Shown: positions 5,795 to 11,914 of the stretch, piece by piece
Layout of the letters: each line of letters starts with the position of its first letter
Position numbering within the stretch: the first letter of the stretch is position 1
NCBI GenBank assembly: GCA_028291305.1
Contig: JAQGII010000024.1
Location: 1 to 11,914, forward strand
Origin: Caulobacteraceae bacterium
Lineage (GTDB): Bacteria; Pseudomonadota; Alphaproteobacteria; Caulobacterales; Caulobacteraceae
Length of the DNA: 11,914 nucleotides
Direction of reading: 5' to 3'
Position numbers and translations under genes: made by a program
The notes under the pieces: generated by a model
Told to the model about the DNA's origin: nothing
Databases searched by the model: none
Seen by the model: the letters and a program-made list of their open reading frames with translations, nothing else

Positions 5795-7423
5795 CTAAGG
5801 CCTCATCGCCACCAGCGACAGGGCCAGTCCCAGGACCGCCAGGGCCGCTCCGCCGAACGCGCCAGGTCGGCCCAGGCGCGGGGCCAGGGGCAGCAGCAGG
5901 ACAGTCGCGACGGCGGCGAAGGGCGCCAGGACCGCCGGGCTCTCCTGGCCGGCCAGGGCGTAGAACAGGCCCGCCCAATAGAACAGCTGGGCCAGGGCGA
6001 CCAGCACGAAGGGCGCGGTGATCGGCGAGGGACGCGCGCTCCCGGCATGGTGGGCGGCCGCCGCCGCGGCCAGCAGCAACGGCCAGGCCAGCATGAAGGC
6101 GTCGAGCGGGGCGGCGAGCTGCAGCAGGATGGCGAACAGGGCCAGCACCTTCAGCCCGCCGAGGCTCAGGCTGGCGGGCCGCAGGGCCTTCTGCGCCGAC
6201 CACAGCCAGAGCGTGGCCAGGCCGGCGGCCAGCAGCGCCGCCCCGGTCAGGGCTTCGCCCGCATGGCGCAGGAAGGGCGCCAGATGCGGCCCGGCAAGCC
6301 GCCCGCGCAGCATGCCGTCGCCGATCAGCGCCATCGCCAGCACGATCACCAGGCCGAGGACCGCGCCGACGCCGGCGGCGATCCCGGCGATCCCGGTCTG
6401 CTTCGTCGCCAGCTCGCGCCAGGCGGCCATGCCGATGAGCACGACCGCCAGGCCCAGGACCAGCCAGCCGGCCGCCGCCGGGTAGTGCAGGATCGGTCCG
6501 CCCAAGATGTCGGCGTAGACCTGATCCGGCGCGCGGCCGGGCAGGGCGGGCGCGGTCGCCAGGGCGCGGGCGGCGGCCAGGACCTGGGCGCCGATGGACT
6601 GCAGGCTGCCGGGGTCGAGGTTGCCCGGGGTGTCGGAGGGGCGGTGATAGGCGTCGAAACCGTTGAAGAAGGCGAAGTTGATTCCGGGGTAGCCTCGGGT
6701 CAGGGCCTCGGTCAGGTCGGTGTCGTTGGGCAGGCGGCGGTACAGGTCCGGCATCAGGGAGCTGGCGCCCGACAGGGCGCCGGCGCGGGTCAGGAAACCG
6801 ACCATGGCTCCGCCCTGCCGATGGGTCTCGAACATCACCGCCCGCCCGCGGTTGCCGCGCGCCTCCAGGTTGATCACCACCCCGACATGGCCGCGCAGCG
6901 GATCGCCCGAGAAGAAGGCCTTGGCGCCGTAGAGCCCCGGCTCCTCGCCGTCGGTCAGCAGGACCATCACGTCGCGGCCGCGCGGCCCCGACGCCTGGAG
7001 CGCCCGCGCGGCCTCCAGCACCGCGGCCACGCCCGCGCCGTCGTCGGCCGCGCCAGGGCCGGCCGGGACCGAATCGAAGTGGGCCATCAGCAGGACGGCG
7101 GGCGACGCGCGGTCGGCGCCGGGCAGCACGCCGAGGAGATTGAACAGTCCGCCCTGGTCGCTGGCCGCCGGGCGAAGCCGGGGCGCGAGGCCCAAGGAGA
7201 CCATCCGGCCGAACAGATAGTCGCGCACCCGCGCCTGTTCCGGCGAACGGATGGGGTGCGGGCGCTGGGCGATGGCCGCGACGTCGGCAAAGGCCCGGGC
7301 GGCGGAGAATTGCTCGGCAGGGGCGTTGGCGGACGCAGGGGAGGGCGGGCGCAGGGCCAGGACGGCGATGGCCAAGGCGAGGCCGACCACGCCTGCGAAT
7401 GCCGCCCAAGCCTTCAAAGCCAT
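5795..7423 (-). CDS. M28-family zinc metallopeptidase with multi-pass membrane domain
   Basis: 542 residues. An N-terminal hydrophobic segment (about 5-25) is a signal anchor. Residues about 40-290 form a periplasmic M28 aminopeptidase-type domain. By comparison with Streptomyces aminopeptidase, the co-catalytic zinc ligands are H115 (AHFDS), D127 (ADDGAG), E161 with general base E160 (TDGEE), E187 (NLEARG) and H260 (YHRPSDT). Residues about 310-542 are strongly hydrophobic with roughly six or seven membrane spans. This layout recalls the yeast vacuolar and animal ER (ERMP1-like) M28 proteases, so a role in trimming peptides at the inner membrane is plausible; the substrate is unknown. The first ATG (7423) is chosen over an in-frame TTG at 7444 that lies inside a palindromic repeat. 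It is followed after 28 bp by the small membrane protein gene. Confidence 0.9.
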   Translation of the reverse strand: MALKAWAAFAGVVGLALAIAVLALRPPSPASANAPAEQFSAARAFADVAAIAQRPHPIRSPEQARVRDYLFGRMVSLGLAPRLRPAASDQGGLFNLLGVLPGADRASPAVLLMAHFDSVPAGPGAADDGAGVAAVLEAARALQASGPRGRDVMVLLTDGEEPGLYGAKAFFSGDPLRGHVGVVINLEARGNRGRAVMFETHRQGGAMVGFLTRAGALSGASSLMPDLYRRLPNDTDLTEALTRGYPGINFAFFNGFDAYHRPSDTPGNLDPGSLQSIGAQVLAAARALATAPALPGRAPDQVYADILGGPILHYPAAAGWLVLGLAVVLIGMAAWRELATKQTGIAGIAAGVGAVLGLVIVLAMALIGDGMLRGRLAGPHLAPFLRHAGEALTGAALLAAGLATLWLWSAQKALRPASLSLGGLKVLALFAILLQLAAPLDAFMLAWPLLLAAAAAAHHAGSARPSPITAPFVLVALAQLFYWAGLFYALAGQESPAVLAPFAAVATVLLLPLAPRLGRPGAFGGAALAVLGLALSLVAMRP

Positions 7424-7431
7424 TCCCCTGT

Positions 7432-7529
7432 CGTCATCCCCCAAGCCACGTCACACGATTTGAGATCGCCGTTCGGGTCAAGCCAAGACCTGCTGTCGTC
7501 GCTTTCCCCGATCAAGTCGGGGGATGACG
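7432..7529. repeat. Palindromic extragenic repeat between rnr and the M28 gene
   Basis: The ends are a perfect 11-base inverted repeat: CGTCATCCCCC at 7432-7442 and its complement at 7519-7529. Inside the right end is a six-pair hairpin with loop TCAAG (7506-7511 with 7517-7522). A degenerate second unit with the same TCAAG core lies at 7475-7484. The layout, two inward-facing palindromic units of about 20-30 bp, resembles REP/REPIN-type elements, and the CGTCATCCCC...CTTGA pattern is typical of alphaproteobacterial intergenic repeats as I recall them. It fills nearly all of the gap between the rnr stop and the peptidase start. Confidence 0.7.
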
Positions 7530-7555
7530 GCTTTGTTTTTGGCCGAGGCGGGCGG

Positions 7556-9916
7556 CTATTTCCGCCGCTTCTGGCCCTTGGCGCTGCGGCTGACCCCGCG
7601 CGGCAGGCCCCTCGGTCCCGAGCCGGGCTTGGGTCCGCCCGGCCGACCGGCGCCGCGTCCGCGGATGCCGAGCCGGGGCGCCTGGGCGTTGGGATCGCGC
7701 GGGTCCGGTTCGCTCAGCATCTCGAATAGCAGGCCGCCGGTGATCGGCGTGGCTTCAACCAGCTTGACGCTGACCGAGGCCCCCAGGCGCCAGCGCACGC
7801 CGGTACGCTGGCCCACCAGGGCATGGGCGCGATCGTCGTGGATGAAATAGTCCTCCCCCAGGTTGGAGATCGGCACGAGCCCGTCCGCCCCCGTCTCAGC
7901 CAGGCGCACGAACAGGCCGAAGCGCGTCACGCCGGTGATGCGGCCGTCGAACGAGGCCCCCACGCGGTCGGACAGGAAGGCGGCGACGTAGCGGTCGGTG
8001 GCGTCGCGCTCGGCGGCCATGGCCTGGCGCTCGGCCTGGGTGATGTGGTCGGCGGTGTCCTTGAGCATCTTGACGTCGTAGTCCGACAGCCCGTCGGCGC
8101 CGAGCTTCAGCGCACCGATCAGCGCCCGGTGCACGATCAGGTCGGCGTAACGGCGGATCGGTGAGGTGAAGTGGGCGTAACGATCCAGGTTCAGCCCGAA
8201 GTGGCCGATGTTGTCAGGGCTGTAGTGGGCCTGCATCTGGGTGCGCAGCACCACCTCGTTAACGATCTCGGCGTGCGGCCCCCCGCGGGTTTCGGCCAGC
8301 AGCTTGTTGAACCGCTCGGTGCGCGGCGCCTCGCCCTTGTTCCAGGGCATCTGCAGGGTGCCGAGGAAGTCGGCCAGGGCCTGCAGCTTCTCCATGCTGG
8401 GGGCGTCGTGCACCCGGTAGATCAGCGGCGAGCCGCGCTGTTCCAGCGTCTCGGCGGCGCAGACGTTGGCCTGGATCATCATCTCCTCGATCAGCTTGTG
8501 CGCTTCGAGGGACTTACGCGGCTCGATGGAGGCGACCCGGCCGTCGTCGCCGATGACGATCTTGCGCTCCAGGCTCTCGATATTGAGCGGCTGGCGCGCG
8601 TTGCGGCCGATCAGCATGCAGCGGTAGGCGGCCCACAGGGGCTCGATGATGGTCTTCAGCAGCGGCCGGGTGGCGTCGTCGGGCTCGCCGTCGATGGCCG
8701 CCTGGGCCTGCTCGTAGGCCAGCTTGGCGGCCGAGCGCATCAGGCCGCGGGTGAACTTGTGGCCGGTCTTCCTGCCGTTCCGATCGAACACCATGCGCAC
8801 GGCCATGCAGGCGCGGTTCTCGCCCTGGCGCAGGCTGCACAGTCCGTTGGACAGCCGCTCGGGCAGCATCGGCTCGACCCGGTCGGGGAAGTAGACGGAA
8901 TTGGCCTTCTGCCGCGCCTCGCGGTCCAGGGCGGAGCCGGGGCGCACATAGGCGGCCACGTCGGCGATGGCCACCCAGACGATCCAGCCGGCGGCGTTCT
9001 TCGGATCGGTGTCGGGCTCGGCGAAGACGGCGTCGTCGTGGTCGCGCGCGTCCATCGGGTCGATGGTGACGAATGGCGTGTCGCGCAGGTCCTCGCGCCC
9101 GGCCAGGCTCGGCGGCTCGGCGGCGTTGGCCTCCGCCTCGGCGGCCTCGGAGAAGCCGGTGGGGATGCCGTGGGCGTAGATCGCGATCAGCGAGGCGGCG
9201 CGGGGCTCGTCCTCGCGGCCGATCACCTCCAGGATCTTGCCGCGCTTGGGGCCGTAGCGCTGGTCCGTGGGGCCCGCCTGGGCCAGGACGAGATCGCCGT
9301 CCTTGAGGTGCGCCCCTTCGTGTTCGGAGATGACCAGGGTCTCCCTGGAGCGCCGGTCCACCGGCTCGACGCGCACTTCGATGCGTCCCCTATGGGAGGA
9401 ATTGGCCTTGCGGATCACGCCCAGGATCTTCTGCGACGTCTGGCCCAGGCGCTTGATCAGCTTGGCCTCGACCTCGCCGTTCTCCTGCTTCTCGAACCGC
9501 ACCAGGATGCGGTCGCCGAGCCCCGGCGCGCCGCCGACCTTCTCGTCCTTGCCGGGCGCCAGCCGCACCATGGGCGCGTCCTCGCCCGCCTTGACCAGGC
9601 GCACGTAGAGGTCGCCGTCGACGTCCTTCTCCACCACGTCGGCCACGCCGACCGGGGGCAGGGCGCCAGCTTCGGAGAAGCCCCTGCGCCCGCGTTTTCC
9701 CAAAGCGCCATCCGATTGCAGAGACCGCAGCATCTCGCGCAGCGCCCGCCGCTCGCCGCCCTTCAGGCCGAATTCCCGCGCCAGGTCGGCGACGTCCGCC
9801 TCGCCCCGTTCGCGCAGCACCTTGATGAGGGTGTCGCGGTCGGGGAGGCCTTGGGCGCGAGGGCGCTTATCTCTGGGCGGCTTGGGCAAGGGGCGGTCCT
9901 TGAGTCGGTGAGTCAC
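7556..9916 (-). CDS. rnr: Ribonuclease R (3'-5' exoribonuclease, RNB family)
   Basis: 786 residues, normal for RNase R and longer than RNase II. It degrades structured RNA processively from the 3' end and acts in mRNA decay and rRNA quality control. Order: a basic N-terminus and winged-helix-like region (about 25-85), cold-shock domains (about 85-235), the RNB catalytic domain (about 275-600), an S1 domain (about 652-735), then a Gly/Arg/Lys-rich tail to 786. The metal-binding aspartates lie in TIDPMDARDHDDAVF (D286, D292, D294, D295). The YFPDRVEPMLPERLSNGLCS region, HYSPDNIGHFGL and HFTSPIRRYADL are all intact. The start used is a GTG at 9916; an in-frame TTG at 9889 has a better-spaced AAGGA, so the first nine residues are uncertain. 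It lies 162 bp downstream of topA on the same strand. Confidence 0.96.
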   Translation of the reverse strand: MTHRLKDRPLPKPPRDKRPRAQGLPDRDTLIKVLRERGEADVADLAREFGLKGGERRALREMLRSLQSDGALGKRGRRGFSEAGALPPVGVADVVEKDVDGDLYVRLVKAGEDAPMVRLAPGKDEKVGGAPGLGDRILVRFEKQENGEVEAKLIKRLGQTSQKILGVIRKANSSHRGRIEVRVEPVDRRSRETLVISEHEGAHLKDGDLVLAQAGPTDQRYGPKRGKILEVIGREDEPRAASLIAIYAHGIPTGFSEAAEAEANAAEPPSLAGREDLRDTPFVTIDPMDARDHDDAVFAEPDTDPKNAAGWIVWVAIADVAAYVRPGSALDREARQKANSVYFPDRVEPMLPERLSNGLCSLRQGENRACMAVRMVFDRNGRKTGHKFTRGLMRSAAKLAYEQAQAAIDGEPDDATRPLLKTIIEPLWAAYRCMLIGRNARQPLNIESLERKIVIGDDGRVASIEPRKSLEAHKLIEEMMIQANVCAAETLEQRGSPLIYRVHDAPSMEKLQALADFLGTLQMPWNKGEAPRTERFNKLLAETRGGPHAEIVNEVVLRTQMQAHYSPDNIGHFGLNLDRYAHFTSPIRRYADLIVHRALIGALKLGADGLSDYDVKMLKDTADHITQAERQAMAAERDATDRYVAAFLSDRVGASFDGRITGVTRFGLFVRLAETGADGLVPISNLGEDYFIHDDRAHALVGQRTGVRWRLGASVSVKLVEATPITGGLLFEMLSEPDPRDPNAQAPRLGIRGRGAGRPGGPKPGSGPRGLPRGVSRSAKGQKRRK

Positions 9917-9969
9917 TCTAACGCGGCTCTTGGGCGGCGAGGCTACCCAATGCGCCAGGGCACCCCCAC

Positions 9970-10035
9970 ATCAGCGTCACCCGGCTTGACCGGCTGATCC
10001 AAGCGACGCCGCGAAGCGGACAGGCGGCTTGGGTC
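9970..10035. repeat. Overlapping palindromes in the topA-rnr gap
   Basis: The first palindrome pairs 9970-9979 with 9987-9998: ten pairs with a two-base bulge. It contains CGTCA and a CTTGA core flanked by CCGG, the same signature as the repeat on the other side of rnr but in the opposite orientation. The second pairs 9996-10004 with 10027-10035 (nine pairs, one G-T) around an inner CCGC-GAA-GCGG hairpin at 10009-10019. The two share bases 9996-9998 and cannot both form fully. No T-run follows on the minus strand, so this is not an intrinsic terminator. The 162 bp gap shows no convincing gene. Confidence 0.55.
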
Positions 10036-10078
10036 CCCCGGTTCGCCCAGCGGGCGCCCGGAGGATGCCGGTTGGGAG

Positions 10079-11914
10079 TCAGGCCTTGGCGGCCGTCTTC
10101 TTAACCGGGGCCTTCTTCTTCGCGGCGGGCTTCTTCGCCGGCGCCTTCTTGGCCGTGGCCGACTTTGCCGCGGGCTTGGCCGCCGCCCTGCGGACGGGCT
10201 TTTTCTTGCCCCCGCCGCCCTTGGCTTCACGCTCGGCGATCAGGGCCACGGCCTCCTCCAGCGTCACGTCCTGCGGGTCCTTGCCGCGGGGGACGTTGGC
10301 GTTGGTGTCCTCGTGCTTGATGTAGGGGCCGAAGCGGCCGGCCAGGATGCGGATCGGCTTGCCGGTGGCGGGGTGCTCGCCCAACTCCTTCAAGGCGGTG
10401 GCCGCGCCGCCGCGCGCGCCGCGCGGCCCGCCCGCGCGCTTTTCGGCGATCAAGGTGACGGCGCGGTTCAGGCCGACGTCGAACGCCTCTTCGATATTGG
10501 CCAGGCTGGCGTAGGTCTTGTCGTGCTGCACATAGGGGCCGTAGCGGCCGAGGCCCGCCAGGATCGGCTTGCCGTCGTCGGGCGACTTGCCCACTTCGCG
10601 TGGCAGCGATAGCAGCCGCAGGGCCTGGTCGAGGTCGAGGGTTCCCGGCAGCCAGCCCTTGGGCAGGCTGGAGCGGCGCGGTTTGTCGCCCTCGCCGAGC
10701 TGGACGTAGGGGCCGAAGCGGCCGTCCTTCAGCCACACCTTTTCCATGGTCGCCGGGTCGACGCCCAGCTCGCGGTCGCCGCCCGCCGCTTCGCCGTCGC
10801 CGCCCTCGGGCGTGGCGATAGGACGGGTGTAGCGGCATTCGGGATAGTTGGAGCAGCCGATGAAGGCGCCGAAGCGGCTGGTCTTCAGGCTAAGCTTGCC
10901 CGTGCCGCAGGTGGGGCAGATGCGCGGATCGGTCCCGTCCGGGCGGGGCGGGAAGATGACCGGGCCGAGGGCCTCGTTCAGCGAATCCAGCACCTGGCTG
11001 ACGCGCAGGTCGCCGATCTCGCCCACGGCGGCGTGGAAGTCCTTCCAGAAGTCGCGCAGCAGCTCCTTGTAGGGAAGCTGGCCGGCGGACACGAGGTCGA
11101 GCTTCTCCTCCAGGGCGGCGGTGAAGTCGTATTCCACGTAGCGGCGGAAGAACTGCTCGAGGAAGGCGGTGACCAGGCGGCCCTTGTCGTCCGGGATGAA
11201 GCGATTCTTGTCCATGTGGACGTAAGCGCGGTCGCGCAGCACGGTCAGGATCGAGGCGTAGGTCGAGGGCCGGCCGATGCCGAGCTCCTCCATCTTCTTG
11301 ACCAGGCTGGCTTCGGAATAGCGGGGCGGCGGCTCGGTGAAGTGCTGGTCGGCGCGGGCCTTCAGCACCCGGCCGGTGGCGCCTTCGGCGACGATCGGCA
11401 GGCGGCCGGTGTCGTCCTCCCCATCGGCGGAGGGCGCAGGATCGTCGCGGCCTTCCTCGTAGGCGGCCATATAGCCGTCGAACAGGATCACCTGGCCGTT
11501 GGCGCGCAGCCCCGTCCTGCCGTCGGCGGTCTCCAGATCGATGGTGGTGCGTTCGACGCGCGCCGCTTCCATCTGGCTGGCGATCATGCGCTTCCACACC
11601 AGTTCGTAGAGCCGCCCGAGGTCGCCCTCCAGGCGCAGCGAGCCCGGGTTGCGCGCCAGGCTGGTGGGGCGGATGGCTTCGTGCGCCTCCTGAGCGTTCT
11701 TGGCCTTGGTCTTGTAGTAGCGCGGCTGTTCGGGGACGTAGTCCTTGCCGTAGCGGCCGGCGATCACCTCGCGGGCCTCGACGATGGCTTCCTGGGCCAC
11801 CTGCACGCCGTCGGTCCGCATATAGGTGATGAGACCCACGGTCTCGCCGCCGATGTCGACGCCTTCATAGAGCTTCTGGGCGGCCTGCATGGTCCGCTGC
11901 GCCGAGAAGCCCAG
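10079..11914 (-). CDS. topA: DNA topoisomerase I (type IA), C-terminal part, 5' end beyond window
   Basis: The window holds the last 611 residues; the Toprim domain and N-terminus lie past position 11914. The enzyme relaxes negative supercoils through a covalent tyrosine-DNA link. The active-site tyrosine is at 11824-11822 in GLITYMRTDG, followed by EAHEAIRPT and GIGRPSTYASI, standard type IA motifs. After the core there is one four-cysteine zinc finger (CPTC...GC...EC, about 10910-10835). Three TopA C-terminal repeats follow, each with an RFGPY or RYGPY core: RFGPYVQLGE, RYGPYVQHDK and RFGPYIKHED. The last 40 or so residues are a Lys/Ala/Pro tail that probably binds DNA non-specifically. E. 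coli TopA has more zinc fingers; a single finger followed by these repeats is the alphaproteobacterial pattern as I know it. It heads the minus-strand series topA > rnr. Confidence 0.97.
   Translation of the reverse strand: MGFSAQRTMQAAQKLYEGVDIGGETVGLITYMRTDGVQVAQEAIVEAREVIAGRYGKDYVPEQPRYYKTKAKNAQEAHEAIRPTSLARNPGSLRLEGDLGRLYELVWKRMIASQMEAARVERTTIDLETADGRTGLRANGQVILFDGYMAAYEEGRDDPAPSADGEDDTGRLPIVAEGATGRVLKARADQHFTEPPPRYSEASLVKKMEELGIGRPSTYASILTVLRDRAYVHMDKNRFIPDDKGRLVTAFLEQFFRRYVEYDFTAALEEKLDLVSAGQLPYKELLRDFWKDFHAAVGEIGDLRVSQVLDSLNEALGPVIFPPRPDGTDPRICPTCGTGKLSLKTSRFGAFIGCSNYPECRYTRPIATPEGGDGEAAGGDRELGVDPATMEKVWLKDGRFGPYVQLGEGDKPRRSSLPKGWLPGTLDLDQALRLLSLPREVGKSPDDGKPILAGLGRYGPYVQHDKTYASLANIEEAFDVGLNRAVTLIAEKRAGGPRGARGGAATALKELGEHPATGKPIRILAGRFGPYIKHEDTNANVPRGKDPQDVTLEEAVALIAEREAKGGGGKKKPVRRAAAKPAAKSATAKKAPAKKPAAKKKAPVKKTAAKA

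Noticed and set aside
5782..5796. Five-pair hairpin at the end of the M28 gene as a terminator
   Set aside because: The stem is short, overlaps the stop codon and lacks a T-run on the minus strand; the next gene follows closely.
7432..7529. CRISPR array or phage attachment site
   Set aside because: There are no regularly spaced direct repeats, no cas genes, no integrase and no tRNA gene; an extragenic palindrome explains the structure better.
7506..7540. Hairpin followed by a T-rich stretch on the plus strand as an intrinsic terminator
   Set aside because: No plus-strand gene precedes it, the T-rich run starts some distance after the stem, and the hairpin is part of the longer inverted repeat.
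6047..7729. Plus-strand 560-codon frame opposite the M28 gene
   Set aside because: It has a Gly/Gln/Arg-rich composition typical of a GC-rich shadow, crosses the intergenic repeat and has no motifs.
8171..9997. Plus-strand 608-codon frame opposite rnr
   Set aside because: It is a shadow of rnr: all RNB and S1 motifs are on the minus strand, and no plausible product is seen here.

Overview
The window is GC-rich (close to 70% by eye in most genes) and is chromosomal DNA from a member of the Caulobacteraceae, most likely Phenylobacterium or Caulobacter. The clearest evidence is the adjacent divK-pleD pair. Both products are near-identical in length and key residues to the Caulobacter crescentus cell-cycle proteins DivK and PleD. 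The arrangement topA > rnr > ... > rpmG converging on divK-pleD also fits that family. I see no prophage, insertion sequence, CRISPR array, tRNA or rRNA. This is mostly housekeeping and cell-cycle DNA.

Left part (1-2846, all minus strand): a trypsin-like secreted serine protease with an unrecognised, lower-GC N-terminal domain is followed after 56 bp by mak (ROK-family fructokinase). After a further 10 bp comes dinB (error-prone DNA polymerase IV, cut by the window edge). The protease is divergent from divK across a 199 bp intergenic region. That region holds a strong hairpin and a degenerate CtrA-like site.

Middle (3046-4798, plus strand): divK and pleD are 22 bp apart and probably form one operon. 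DivK is the single-domain receiver that steers the polar kinase/phosphatase network upstream of CtrA. PleD is the receiver-receiver-GGDEF diguanylate cyclase that makes c-di-GMP during the swarmer-to-stalked transition. All catalytic, phosphorylation and feedback-inhibition residues are present.

Right part (4829-11914, all minus strand): reading in the direction of transcription, topA (DNA topoisomerase I, 5' end outside the window), rnr (RNase R), a membrane-anchored M28 metallopeptidase with a multi-pass C-terminal domain, a small single-pass hypothetical protein and rpmG (ribosomal protein bL33). The series ends in an intrinsic terminator pointing away from rpmG. The gaps on both sides of rnr carry palindromic repeats that share a CGTCA lead and a CTTGA loop and look like one extragenic repeat family.

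The most unusual small-scale signals are two tiny reading frames. Each exactly bridges two genes, with its start overlapping the upstream stop and its stop overlapping the downstream start (divK/pleD and mak/dinB). There are also the paired repeats flanking rnr and the compositionally odd N-terminal domain of the protease. I found no strong evidence for a wholly new multi-gene system.
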